A DNA stretch of 64,000 nucleotides, taken from Kribbella amoyensis (GTDB lineage Bacteria; Actinomycetota; Actinomycetes; Propionibacteriales; Kribbellaceae). The stretch is taken from positions 4,526,001 through 4,590,000 of the forward strand of contig NZ_VIVK01000001.1 of the NCBI RefSeq assembly GCF_007828865.1. Direction: 5' to 3'. The translations under genes were made by a program, and so were the position numbers. Each line of letters starts with the position of its first letter. Positions within the stretch are counted from its first letter, which is position 1. Shown here in pieces: positions 51,477-60,211 of the stretch. The notes beneath the pieces are model-generated. The model made no database searches, was not told where the DNA came from, and saw only the letters and a list, made by a program, of their open reading frames with translations.

Positions 51477-53026
51477 GCGCGGTGGACAACGAGGGCCCGG
51501 TCGTCTTCGATCCGGCCGACTTCGGCGCCGTCCCGCGGGCCAAGGAGCTGCGCCGGTGGATGCGCAAGGTCCGGCGGGGCAAGGCGGACCGCTCGTTCTG
51601 GCAGGTGTTCGAGGACGTCTACCTGGTGATCTTCGCGCTGGTGATGCTCGGCGCGACCGGCGGCAACGTCCTGCTGAACCTGAACGAGCGATCCTCCGCC
51701 TGTGCGTCGGCCTCGTGCTCCTGGCTGCTCGACACCGTGCCGTGGATCCTGCTGCCGCTGCTCGTCTCGTCGATGCTGCGCGTGCTGCTGAGCATCGGCC
51801 CGGTCTCCGCGTCCCGGGCGACCGGGTTCTGGCTGCTCTCCACTCCGGTGGATCGCGCAGCGCTGCTGCGGCCGACGTACCGGCTGGTGATGTTCGGCGC
51901 GGCGGTCGCCGGGATGGTGGCCGCGCTGGTCGGCTTCGCGCTCTTCGGTGCCGGGTGGACGACGGTCGGCGAGGCCGCGCTGCTGACGATCGTGCTGCTG
52001 GTCTGTACGGCGTGCGCGACCGTCTGGGCGCAGCAGGAGGCCGCGCGGACGCGGTGGGCGCTGCGCGTCGCCGACGGGTTCTTGGTGGTGGCCGCGATCC
52101 CCGCATTGGTGCTCGCCTTCCGGAACCGGTCCGTCGAGAGCGGGGACACCTTCAAGGGCCGCTTCATCGGTGTTGAGCCGGACCCGCTGCTCACCCCGGA
52201 GCAGGTCCGGCTGCTGATCCTCTCCGCTGTCGCGCTCGTGGTCGCGATAGCCCTGGTCGTGCTGACCGCGCGGCAGCTGAACCGGTTGCCGAAGCAGAGC
52301 GTCATCGCCGGTGGGGAACTGCTCGCCGGGATGGCGGGGGCGGCGATCACACTCGACGTCAGCCTGCTCGCCGACGTCGTCGCCGGCCGGCACTGGCGGA
52401 CGGTCGGCCGGCTGAAGTCGCGCCGCGGTCGCGGGGCGCGGGTCCAGGCGATCGTCCATCGCGAGTTCCGCCGGGTCCTGCGCTGGCCGCGCCGGCTGAT
52501 CGTGGCCGCCGGGCTGCTCGTCGTCCCGTACGCGGTCGCGGGCACGGGGTACGAGGTACTGGTCCCGCTCGCGGCCGGGATCGCGGGCTTCATCGCGACC
52601 CGGCCCCTGATGGACGGACTGCGCTCGGTCTGCCGCTCGACCGGCCTCGTCCGCGCCCTCGGGATGGAGCTGCGCGAACTCCGTGTCGCGATGGCCGTCG
52701 TCCCGGGTGTCTTCGTCACCGCGTGGATGGCGATCGCCTCACCGGCCCTCGGCAGCCCGGCCACCGCCTTCGCGGTCGCGGCGGGCGTCCTGACCGGAGT
52801 GGTCCGGCAAGCCTCGGCACCGCCCCCGTCGTACAGCGGCCCCCTGATCACCTCACCGGCAGGCGCCATCCCGCCCGGCCTGTTCTCCCAGCCGATGCGC
52901 GGCCCCGACCTCCTCCTGCTCTGTCTGGCTCCCGTGCTGCTCGGCTGGAGCGACCGCTGGATCCTCCTGATCCCAGCCGTCGTCCTGGCCATCCTCTTCG
53001 CCGTCAAACCAAAACAAGCCGCCTAG
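51473..53026 (+). CDS. Large integral membrane protein, ABC exporter permease (DUF6297-like)
   Basis: A 517-residue protein with many membrane helices (for example VYLVIFALVMLGATGGNVLL, DTVPWILLPLLVSSMLRVLL, VTAWMAIASPAL). It starts in the GTGA overlap with the ATPase and has the layout of the permease subunit of a two-component actinobacterial ABC exporter. I recognise the arrangement but not a named substrate. The C-terminus ends in basic LFAVKPKQAA. It is followed by a convergent small gene. Confidence 0.75.
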   Translation: MSAVDNEGPVVFDPADFGAVPRAKELRRWMRKVRRGKADRSFWQVFEDVYLVIFALVMLGATGGNVLLNLNERSSACASASCSWLLDTVPWILLPLLVSSMLRVLLSIGPVSASRATGFWLLSTPVDRAALLRPTYRLVMFGAAVAGMVAALVGFALFGAGWTTVGEAALLTIVLLVCTACATVWAQQEAARTRWALRVADGFLVVAAIPALVLAFRNRSVESGDTFKGRFIGVEPDPLLTPEQVRLLILSAVALVVAIALVVLTARQLNRLPKQSVIAGGELLAGMAGAAITLDVSLLADVVAGRHWRTVGRLKSRRGRGARVQAIVHREFRRVLRWPRRLIVAAGLLVVPYAVAGTGYEVLVPLAAGIAGFIATRPLMDGLRSVCRSTGLVRALGMELRELRVAMAVVPGVFVTAWMAIASPALGSPATAFAVAAGVLTGVVRQASAPPPSYSGPLITSPAGAIPPGLFSQPMRGPDLLLLCLAPVLLGWSDRWILLIPAVVLAILFAVKPKQAA

Positions 53027-53036
53027 GCTCGCAGCC

Positions 53037-53270
53037 TCAGTCGAGGTGGCCTGTTTCTGGGTTGGTTTGGGCGAGGAAGTCGCGGATCGACTGCTCGTGC
53101 TCGGCCGGGGTCAGGGGGCGAGGGTCGGAGGAGGACGAGCTGTATCCGTAGCCGGCGTCCGGACCTGAGAGCCAGCTGTAGTCGTACGTTCCGGGCTGCC
53201 CTTGGCGCGGGGTGATCTCGAACCGCTCTCCGTCGACCTCGACCTGAACCGGTTGCTCCGCCACTGCCAT
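53037..53270 (-). CDS. Small hypothetical protein
   Basis: A 77-residue protein (ATG 53270, GGAGGGAC upstream). It begins with a strand-rich part VQVEVDGERFEITPRQGQPG, then a Tyr/Gly/Ser-rich stretch (GPDAGYGYSSSSSD) and a polar helix LTPAEHEQSIRDFLAQTN. No family recognised. Confidence 0.6.
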   Translation of the reverse strand: MAVAEQPVQVEVDGERFEITPRQGQPGTYDYSWLSGPDAGYGYSSSSSDPRPLTPAEHEQSIRDFLAQTNPETGHLD

Positions 53271-53311
53271 CGACCGTCCCTCCACGTCCTCGCCCACCAG
53301 TTGCCGCGAGT

Positions 53312-53647
53312 CTAGGTCGCGTCCAAAACCTGCCTCGTCCAGCCGGCTTCCTTGCTGAGCCACTTGCGCTCGACCGCGGACGGCAGGTCGACGTCGTGGT
53401 GGCGGGCGAAGAGGATGAGCTGACAGAGTGCGTCGGCGAACTCGAGCTCGAGTGTCTCCCGCAGTTCCTCGGGCGTACGCCCCTTGGTGCGAGCGCGGCC
53501 CGTGGTCTGCAGATGAGCCTGGGTCAGCTCGCCGACTTCCTCCTGCAACTTGAGCAGGAACCAGTCCCCGGTCCGCTCGAATCCGTAGTGCTCGGCGTAG
53601 TTCGCCGACAACTTCTCCAGCCGCTCGGTCAGCTCCGTGATGTCCAC
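53312..53647 (-). CDS. MazG-like nucleotide pyrophosphohydrolase
   Basis: A 111-residue all-helical protein (GTG 53647 as start, uncertain). The metal-binding pattern is KLQEEVGELTQAHLQTTG ... ELEFADALCQLILFARHHD, the EExxE...ExxD arrangement of MazG/iMazG. It would hydrolyse a nucleoside triphosphate; the specific nucleotide is unknown. Weak ribosome binding site; an upstream in-frame ATG at 53695 is possible. Confidence 0.75.
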   Translation of the reverse strand: MDITELTERLEKLSANYAEHYGFERTGDWFLLKLQEEVGELTQAHLQTTGRARTKGRTPEELRETLELEFADALCQLILFARHHDVDLPSAVERKWLSKEAGWTRQVLDAT

Positions 53648-53830
53648 CGCGCAACCCAACCAGGCTGCACCGACAAGACCGCGTCGGCGGATCACGCTGA
53701 TCAGCGCTGGCGGGTCGCATGCGATGATTCGATCGGTTTCGATCGACTGTCCCGCGCAACGGATCCGGCTGCTGCCGGTGCTCCGGGTGTGCGACTCGAC
53801 CGGCCCCGTCCCGGAAGGATCCGCCTGCTG

Positions 53831-55732
53831 ATGTCATTGTCCGATCGCCTCCGCGCCACCGAGGACCGCACGCTCTCGCCGATCACCGGCTGGACCCGGG
53901 ACACCTGGGGTCTGCTCGCCGACGACTTACTGCTCGCCGCTCGCCGCCACGGCACGCCCTTGCGGGCCGGCATCGCGTTCCCGGGCGCGCCCGGCGGGTA
54001 CGGGAGTCGCGTCGACGCCCTCGAAGGGTTCGCCCGTACCTTCCTGGCGGCCGGGTTCCGGGTCGCGGGTGAGGGCGGGGCCGATCCGAACGGTTTCCTC
54101 GACTGGTACGCCGAGGGGCTGGCGGCCGGGGTCGATCCGGAGTCACCCGAGCGGTGGGTCCGCCTGGACGAGCACGACCAGGCGAAGGTGGAGGCCGCGT
54201 CGATCGCGTTGGTGCTGCACCTGACCCGGCCGTGGTTGTGGGACCGCCTCGACGACCGGGTCCGCGAGCAGACCGTCGACTACCTGGCCGCCGCGGTCGG
54301 GGTGCCGTACCACCCGAACAACTGGCTGTGGTTCCAGATCGTCACGCAGACCTTCCTCGCCTCGGTCGGCGGGCCGTCGTCGGCGACCGACATCGAGGCC
54401 GACCTGGCTGCGCTGGAGGAGTGGGCGCAACCCGACGGCTGGTACTCCGACGGTGCCGCCCGCTCGTACGACCACTACGCCGGCTGGGCGTTGCAGTTCT
54501 ATCCGCTGCTGTGGCTGGAGATGGCCGAGGGGCAGGCGGCGGCCGAAAAGATGCGGGCCACCTACCTGCGACGCGCCGAGCAGTACTTGGGGGACGGGCT
54601 GCGGTTGATCGGGGCCGACGGCTCACCGCTGATCCAGGGGCGCAGCCTGACTTATCGCTTCGCGGCGGCAGCGCCTTTCTGGGCGGCCGCGCGGGCCGAG
54701 GTCGCCGCCGATCCGGGTCAGCTCCGGCGGGCCGCGAGCGGGATCACTCGGCACTTCGTGGACGCGGGCGCCCCGGACGAGGACGGCCTGCTCACCCTCG
54801 GATGGCACGGCGCTTGGCGTCCGATCGCGCAGAACTACTCGGGCCCCGGTTCGCCGTACTGGGCGTCGAAGGGCCTGCTCGGCCTGAGCCTGCCCGCGGA
54901 TCACCCGGCTTGGACCGCAGTCGAGCAGCCGCTGCCGGTGGAGGTGGGGGAGCAGGCGGTCGTGATGGAGTCGCCGGGCTGGCTGGTCAGCTCGACGCCA
55001 CGGGACGGCATCGTGCGCGTGGTCAACCACGGCACCGATCACGCGTCGCCCGGTGATGTGTTGCGCGACGGGCCGCTGTACGCGCGGCTGACGTACTCCA
55101 CAGCGACCAGTCCGATCCTGGCCGGGGAAGGGCTGGAGAGTCCGCTCGACGCCTCGGTGGTGCTGCTCGACGACGAAGGCCGCGCCACCTCACGAACCGG
55201 CTTCACCCGAGGCCCGATCGGCCGCCTTCCCTCGGGCACGATGTACGCCGCGTCCCACGGGAAAGCGCATTGGGTCGAAGCCGACCACACCGACAACGAC
55301 CTCGGCTGGGGCCGCCCAGGACCAGCCGAACCCGCCGCCGACCTGGAGGTCTGGTCCTACGTCCGCGGCGACTGGGAAGTACGCCTGATCAGAGTCGGCC
55401 CAGGCAACCGTGGCGCAGCTCTACGCGTCGGCGGAACCGCGATCCCCACCGACGACGACACCCTGCAATCACTGGTACTCGACCTCGGTGGCCTACCGAT
55501 CGCCTCCGACGTCGAAGCCGACAACGCAACCCCGCTGTCGCTCCGAACCACAGTCCCCTGCCGCACGACCGACGGCAGCCCCATCGAGGGCCACTGGTAC
55601 GCCGCAGCCCTGGCAACAGGCCGAGGCCCGCTCCAACCCTCTCCAACCCTCAACCACACCCCCGAAGGCCAACCCCAAGAAATCCACTGGCCCGACACCA
55701 CCACAGACCCCCTGAACCTCACCAAAAGCTGA
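53831..55732 (+). CDS. DUF2264 family protein
   Basis: A 633-residue protein that matches DUF2264 along its N-terminal two thirds: LSPITGWTRDTWGLLADDLL, RVDALEGFARTFLAAGFRV, NNWLWFQIVTQTFLASVGG, GWYSDGAARSYDHYAGWALQ, GLRLIGADGSPLIQGRSLTY. The fold is thought to be an (alpha/alpha) barrel linked with polysaccharide-related loci, but no reaction is established here. The C-terminal third is beta-rich. ATG 53831 was chosen since upstream in-frame sequence overlaps the MazG-like gene on the other strand. No signal peptide. Confidence 0.85.
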   Translation: MSLSDRLRATEDRTLSPITGWTRDTWGLLADDLLLAARRHGTPLRAGIAFPGAPGGYGSRVDALEGFARTFLAAGFRVAGEGGADPNGFLDWYAEGLAAGVDPESPERWVRLDEHDQAKVEAASIALVLHLTRPWLWDRLDDRVREQTVDYLAAAVGVPYHPNNWLWFQIVTQTFLASVGGPSSATDIEADLAALEEWAQPDGWYSDGAARSYDHYAGWALQFYPLLWLEMAEGQAAAEKMRATYLRRAEQYLGDGLRLIGADGSPLIQGRSLTYRFAAAAPFWAAARAEVAADPGQLRRAASGITRHFVDAGAPDEDGLLTLGWHGAWRPIAQNYSGPGSPYWASKGLLGLSLPADHPAWTAVEQPLPVEVGEQAVVMESPGWLVSSTPRDGIVRVVNHGTDHASPGDVLRDGPLYARLTYSTATSPILAGEGLESPLDASVVLLDDEGRATSRTGFTRGPIGRLPSGTMYAASHGKAHWVEADHTDNDLGWGRPGPAEPAADLEVWSYVRGDWEVRLIRVGPGNRGAALRVGGTAIPTDDDTLQSLVLDLGGLPIASDVEADNATPLSLRTTVPCRTTDGSPIEGHWYAAALATGRGPLQPSPTLNHTPEGQPQEIHWPDTTTDPLNLTKS

Positions 55733-55803
55733 AACCCAGAAACCATCGCGATGAGGTAGGGCGGTCATGCCGCTCGGCGGCTTGCTCCTCGTCGTCTCGG
55801 GCC

Positions 55804-55958
55804 GGGTACGCGAGCAAGCTCGCGGCTGGATGAAGGTAGAGCGTGCGCCCGGGCCGAGGCGGGTGGTTGCCGACCACCGACGGCTCGACCACCAGCCGAT
55901 CACCGCCGCCTGGCCTCACGCTCAGGGGACACCGATCCGCGAGCTCGCTCGCGTACCC
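55804..55958. repeat. 22-bp inverted repeat with 111-base spacer
   Basis: Arms 55804-55825 and 55937-55958 are reverse complements with one mismatch (GGGTACGCGAGCAAG... against ...CGCTCGCGTACCC). The right arm runs into the 43-bp direct repeat. Confidence 0.55.
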
Positions 55959-55989
55959 AGCCCAGAGCACCGAAGTGTGAACCGCCGGG
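55947..55989 (+). repeat. 43-bp direct repeat, copy A (left of the IS110 element)
   Basis: Matches 57577-57619 at 41 of 43 positions; begins GCTCGCGTACCCAGCC and ends GAACCGCCGGG. The right copy sits inside a terminator hairpin, while here the hairpin's second arm is absent. Confidence 0.65.
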
Positions 55990-56089
55990 CAGCACGACCG
56001 CACCGCCTCACCCGACCGCACGCTCCGCCTCAACCCACCCGCGAGCTCACTGGTGGACCCTGGTGGTGTTGGTGGCCGTGGATGGTTAC

Positions 56090-56309
56090 CGATGCACCCC
56101 TGGGGGCCGTCGGATCATCGCCGTGCGAGCTGGATGCTGGGGGATGTCCGGAGCAAGTTGTGCGGGGTTCGGCGGTTTCTGGGTCATGCCGACCGTCGAC
56201 AGGGCTTTGCGCCGTGGAGCGCCGACAGTGAGCGATGCGGCAGTCGTGGCCTGGACCCCGCACCCAAAAGGGGTGCCTCCCCACTGGGACTAGCAGCGAG
56301 GAGGCTGAC
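56090..56309 (+). ncRNA. Possible bridge RNA region of the IS110 element
   Basis: The 220-base region before the transposase start has no gene but contains a compact hairpin, GCACCC-AAAAG-GGGTGC (56260-56276), and several G-rich blocks that could pair. IS110-group elements (transposase preceded by a long 5' non-coding region) encode a structured bridge RNA there. This is inference from position and family; no end points or guide loops were determined. Confidence 0.3.
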
Positions 56310-57564
56310 GTGGAGTCTGCCAGAAACACCCTGTCCGAGGAACCACTCAACGGTGTGACCGCCGGTCTGGACTGGGCGCGTGATGATCATGCGGTCGCGG
56401 TGGTCGATGGCCGCGGTGTCGAGTGTGAGCGCTGGACGGTTCCCAACACCGGCCCGCAGCTGCGGCGGCTGGTCGAGCGGCTGCAGAAACTGGGCGTGGC
56501 CGAGGTAGCGATCGAACGCGGTGACGGCCCGGTCGTGGCGGCACTGCTCGAGGCCGGACTCACCGTGGTGGTGATCAGCCCGAACCAGTTGAGGAACCTG
56601 CGCGGCCGGTACGGATCGGCCGGGAACAAAGACGACCGGTTCGACGCGTTCGTGCTGGCCGACACCCTGCGCACCGACCGGGCCCGGCTGCGGCCACTCA
56701 CCCCTGACAGCCCCGCCACGATCACCCTGCGCCAGACCTGCCGGGCCCGCAAAGACCTGGTCGAACACCGCGTGGCCGTGGCCAACCAGCTACGCGCCCA
56801 CCTGTTGATCAACTTCCCCGGCGCGGTCGGACTGTTCAACCGGATCGACGCCCCGATCAGCCTGCGGTTCCTGACCCCGGTTCGACTGCCAAGACCGCGC
56901 CGACTGGCTCACCCCGACCCGGCTGGCCGCCTGGCTCCGCTCGACCGGCTACTGCGGCCGCACCAGCCCCGCCGTCCTGCACACCCGGCTAACCACCGCA
57001 CCCCGCGGCACCACCGGCCCCGCCAGCACCGCCAACCGCCACATCACCCACGCCCTGGTCGCCGTCCTGACCTGTCTCAACACCCAGATCACCACCCTGA
57101 ACGACCAGATCGCCACCCAACTCGCCCACCACACCGACGCGCACATCTTCACCAGCCTGCCCCGCTCCGGCACCATCCGCGCCGCCCGCCTACTCAGCGA
57201 ACTCGGCGACTGCCGCGCCCGCTACCCCACCCCACAAGCCCTGACCTGCCTGGCCGGCGTCGCTCCCACCACCCGCCAATCAGGCACCCAACGCACCGTC
57301 CACTACCGCTTCGCCGCCGACAAACAACTCCGCGACGCCATCTGCGACTTCGCCGCCGACTCCCGCAAAACCAACCCCTGGGCCGCCAACCTCTACCACC
57401 AAGCCCGCAACCGCGGACACACCCACCCCCACGCCGTCCGCATCCTCGCCCGCGCCTGGCTCCACATCATCTGGCACTGCTGGCAACAACACACCCCCTA
57501 CCAACCCACCCACCACCACGCACTCCAACGCCTACTCACACCCCAAACCAACCACCCACGTTGA
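56310..57564 (+). pseudogene. IS110-family transposase with a +1 frameshift
   Basis: GTG 56310 (GAGGAGG upstream) begins a frame reading VTAGLDWARDDHAVAVVDG (first catalytic aspartate of the DEDD domain), VAEVAIERGDGPVVAALLEA, AGNKDDRFDAFVLADTLRTD (further aspartates) and TLRQTCRARKDLVEHRV. At about 56876-56878 (CTGACCCCGG) one extra C breaks the frame. Removing it restores FDCQDRADWL and the C-terminal half, including FTSLPRSGTIRAARLLSELG, ALTCLAGVAPTTRQSGTQRT (the serine of the Transposase_20 domain region) and ARAWLHIIWHCWQ. The stop of the second frame is at 57562-57564. A sequencing or assembly error in the C-run would look the same. Confidence 0.85.
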
Positions 57565-57576
57565 CACAGGACACTT

Positions 57577-57619
57577 GCTCGCGTACCCAGCCCAGAGCAA
57601 CGAAGAGTGAACCGCCGGG
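57577..57619 (+). repeat. 43-bp direct repeat, copy B (right of the IS110 element)
   Basis: Second copy of the sequence at 55947-55989 (41 of 43 identical). Its end forms the left arm of the hairpin at 57601-57643. Confidence 0.65.
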
Positions 57620-57652
57620 ATCCAGCCGGCAGTTCACTCTTCGAAGGTTTTT
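57601..57652 (+). terminator. Strong hairpin terminator with T-run
   Basis: Arms 57601-57618 (CGAAGAGTGAACCGCCGG) and 57626-57643 match at 17 of 18 positions, loop of seven bases, then AAGGTTTTTC. On the plus strand the T-run follows the hairpin, so it would end transcripts from the DUF2264/IS110 side; on the minus strand it lies just after the amidase stop codon and may help end that transcript too. Confidence 0.75.
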
Positions 57653-57663
57653 CTCTTGTGTAC

Positions 57664-58578
57664 TTAGGCTTTTGGCTCGGTCTCGTCAGGAGCCGTGGCG
57701 GGCGGCTCCTCGACCGGTGGGATGTTGGCCGCGTTCGGCAGCGCCGCCAGGATCGCGTTGAACCGCCGAACGTAGTCCTGGTACCGCCCGGCCTCCTGGT
57801 TCACCAACCCCTGGACCCGCCGCTGCATGTCGGCGTAGCGCCCTTCCTCCTGGTCGATCAGCGCCTGCACGCGGTTCGCCAGGTCCGCGTAGCGCTGCGC
57901 CTCGGCGGCCTGGAACTTCCTCAGCTCGGCGAGAACCTCGTCGGCGTTTGCCATGTCGTCTCCATCGGGTCCGGCCTTCAGTACGGTGGCCAGGTCGGTG
58001 CGGAACTTGTTCATCGGGCAGTGGCCCGGGTCGTTCTTGCGGCGGGTGTGCTCGCGGTGCGCGATCACCGACAGCGCACTCCACCCGTGGAAGTCGCAGA
58101 CGGCCGCCGCGTACAGCAGCGCCGTCCGGTACGCGGCTGCCGTCATCGGCTTGGCCCCGTCGTACCGGATCTCGTTGCCGTAGTAGTGCGCGTTGCCGTT
58201 CACCCCGTCGGCACCAGGGCGCAGCTCCGAGGTGTACCCCGCGTAGTTCTGCGCGGTCACCCGGCTCAGCGTCGTCTGCGATCCGCTGCCGGCGTGGTTC
58301 GCCCGGCCGACCGCGCCGAGATGCAGATCGCCGTCCATGTCCGTCGCCACGTTGCACAACGGACCCGGGATGCCGTCCTCGGGCCGGCCGCGGACGAAGA
58401 GGAAATCCAGGTAGTCGTTGCTCTGCGAGTTGCTGCCGGTGTGGTGGACGAGGATGCCGCGCGCGTCCGTGATCCCGCCCGGTCGCCCACGTGTCCGCCA
58501 GCCTGGGTACTCGCGGTACTTGACGCCCCACTTCTTCAGGGCCGCCACCAACTGATCAGCCGTCATCGGCCTGGCCAA
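57664..58578 (-). CDS. N-acetylmuramoyl-L-alanine amidase with coiled-coil tail
   Basis: A 304-residue peptidoglycan amidase (Amidase_2/PGRP fold): zinc ligands in ILVHHTGSNS and in AHREHTRRKNDPGHCPM, plus GDLHLGAVGRANHAGSGS and NAHYYGNEIRYDG. It cuts the lactyl-amide bond between MurNAc and L-Ala. The C-terminal part holds three repeats of about 18 residues (RYADLANRVQALIDQEE, RYADMQRRVQGLVNQEA, RYQDYVRRFNAIL) forming a coiled coil, then a Pro/Glu-rich tail. No signal peptide, as in phage-type lysins. Start is TTG 58578 with GAGGTG upstream; ATG 58566 is the alternative. Confidence 0.85.
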   Translation of the reverse strand: MARPMTADQLVAALKKWGVKYREYPGWRTRGRPGGITDARGILVHHTGSNSQSNDYLDFLFVRGRPEDGIPGPLCNVATDMDGDLHLGAVGRANHAGSGSQTTLSRVTAQNYAGYTSELRPGADGVNGNAHYYGNEIRYDGAKPMTAAAYRTALLYAAAVCDFHGWSALSVIAHREHTRRKNDPGHCPMNKFRTDLATVLKAGPDGDDMANADEVLAELRKFQAAEAQRYADLANRVQALIDQEEGRYADMQRRVQGLVNQEAGRYQDYVRRFNAILAALPNAANIPPVEEPPATAPDETEPKA

Positions 58579-58735
58579 GACAACACCTCACTCGCCTCAC
58601 AGGGGCCCGCCGTCACCATCAGTGGTGAGCCTTCCACGTACCGTATGGCCCAGGTCGGCCAGGCATCAACCTCTCTGGCCAATCGCCGGGCCCGGCGAGA
58701 CGCTGGACGAGGGGCCGAGCACGAGGAGGGGGACC

Positions 58736-60166
58736 ATGGTGAGCGGAGGACGGGCGACGGACGGACCGGCGAGCGCAAAGGACCGGGCGGCGTCGGGGAA
58801 GGCTGCTCGCGCCGACGTTCCGCGTTCGGCGCATTCCGAGTTCAAGCCGGGTGACCAGCGGAATCCGGTCGGGTTGCTGCTCAGTCAGGACGAGACCCGG
58901 GTCCCCGAACTGGTCCCGATCCGGCACGGGCGGATGCTGGCCTCGCCGTTCGCGTTCTTCCGCGGGGCGGCGCTGGTGATGGCCGCGGACCTCAGTACGA
59001 CGCCGACGTCGGGACTGCGGACCCAGCTCTGCGGGGACGCCCACCTGTCGAACTTCGGGGCGTACGCGTCGCCCGAGCGGCGGCTGGTGTTCGACATCAA
59101 CGACTTCGACGAGACCTTGCCCGGCCCGTTCGAGTGGGACGTCAAACGGCTGGCCACCAGCTTCGTGGTCGCGGGCCGGGACAACGGATTCGGCCGCAAG
59201 CAGTGCCGCAAGGCCGCGCTCGCCTCGGTGACCAGCTACCGCGAGGCGATCCGCGACTTCGCCCGGCAGCCGATCCTCGCGGTCTGGTACGCGCACCTGG
59301 ACGTCGAGGAGGTCGTCGCCAGTTATCGCGCGTCGCTGTCCGCGCGCCAGCTCAAACAGCGCAAGGACCGGTTCAAGCGGGCCGACTCGGTGGTCGCGAA
59401 GGCGCACAGCCACGACCGCCTGCAGGCCATCGGCAAGCTGACCCGACCGGCGGAGGGGCGCCGGCGGATCGTCTCCGACCCGCCCTTGATCGTCCCGGTC
59501 GAGAACCTGGCCGGGGTGGACACCGACTTCGTGTTCACCCGGCTCCGCGACCTGGTCCTGGCCTACCGCGAGACGCTCCAGTCGGATCGCGGCCACCTGC
59601 TCGACCACTTCACCTTGTCCGACATCGCGCACAAGGTGGTCGGGGTCGGCAGCGTCGGGACCCGGGCGTGGATCCTGCTGATGGAGTCCACCGTCGAGAA
59701 CGACGCGCTGCTGCTCCAGGCCAAGCAGGCCGGCCCGTCGGTCCTGAGCGGGTTCGCCGGCACGTCGGAGTACGAGAACCAGGGGCACCGGGTGGTCGCC
59801 GGGCAACGGGTCATGCAGGCGACCAGCGACATCTTCCTGGGCTGGCTGCGGACGATCACGCCGGAGGGGACCGAGGACGACTACTACGTCCGCCAGTTGC
59901 GGGACTGGAAGCTCTCCGCCGATATCGCCGAGCTGAGTCCGAAGGACCTGCACCGGTACGCCGAACTCTGCGGCTGGACCCTGGCCCGGGCGCACGCGCG
60001 AGCCGGTGACCGGTTCGCGATCGCCGCGTACCTGGGCAAGTCGGAGGCGTTCGACCACGCCGTCGCCGACTTCGCGGAGAGTTACGCCGACCAGAACGAA
60101 CTGGACCACCAGGCGCTCGCCGATGCGATCGCGTCGGGACGGGCGACCGCGTCCACCGGGCTCTGA
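58736..60166 (+). CDS. DUF2252 family protein
   Basis: A 476-residue protein matching DUF2252 throughout: FKPGDQRNPVGLLLSQDETR, IRHGRMLASPFAFFRGAALV, LCGDAHLSNFGAYASPERRL, FDINDFDETLPGPFEWDVKR and YVRQLRDWKLSADIAEL. The core has the look of an aminoglycoside-phosphotransferase-like kinase fold (GDAHLSNFG and DINDFDE resemble its catalytic and metal loops), but the family's reaction is not established. ATG 58736 has GGAGGGGG five bases upstream; longer in-frame start rejected. The N-terminus of about 35 residues is disordered. Confidence 0.85.
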   Translation: MVSGGRATDGPASAKDRAASGKAARADVPRSAHSEFKPGDQRNPVGLLLSQDETRVPELVPIRHGRMLASPFAFFRGAALVMAADLSTTPTSGLRTQLCGDAHLSNFGAYASPERRLVFDINDFDETLPGPFEWDVKRLATSFVVAGRDNGFGRKQCRKAALASVTSYREAIRDFARQPILAVWYAHLDVEEVVASYRASLSARQLKQRKDRFKRADSVVAKAHSHDRLQAIGKLTRPAEGRRRIVSDPPLIVPVENLAGVDTDFVFTRLRDLVLAYRETLQSDRGHLLDHFTLSDIAHKVVGVGSVGTRAWILLMESTVENDALLLQAKQAGPSVLSGFAGTSEYENQGHRVVAGQRVMQATSDIFLGWLRTITPEGTEDDYYVRQLRDWKLSADIAELSPKDLHRYAELCGWTLARAHARAGDRFAIAAYLGKSEAFDHAVADFAESYADQNELDHQALADAIASGRATASTGL

Positions 60167-60211
60167 CCGGGATCGGGACCACTCTCGACCGAGGGCTGAC
60201 CGATCGCCTCC

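Larger units (their letters stand above)
55733..56309. other. Gene-free gap with inverted and direct repeats and the IS110 left region
   Basis: 577 bases between the DUF2264 gene and the transposase. Contains a 22-bp inverted repeat (55804-55825 and 55937-55958), one copy of a 43-bp direct repeat (55947-55989) and, from about 56090, the upstream non-coding part of the IS110 element. I see no gene. Confidence 0.6.
56090..57576 (+). mobile_element. IS110-family insertion sequence, ends uncertain
   Basis: An IS110-type transposase with a 5' non-coding region, lying between two copies of a 43-bp sequence. The stop codon is followed by ACACAGGACA, then the right repeat copy. IS110 elements lack terminal inverted repeats, so the ends cannot be read directly; the limits given are approximate. 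The transposase is frameshifted, so the copy is probably inactive. Confidence 0.55.
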
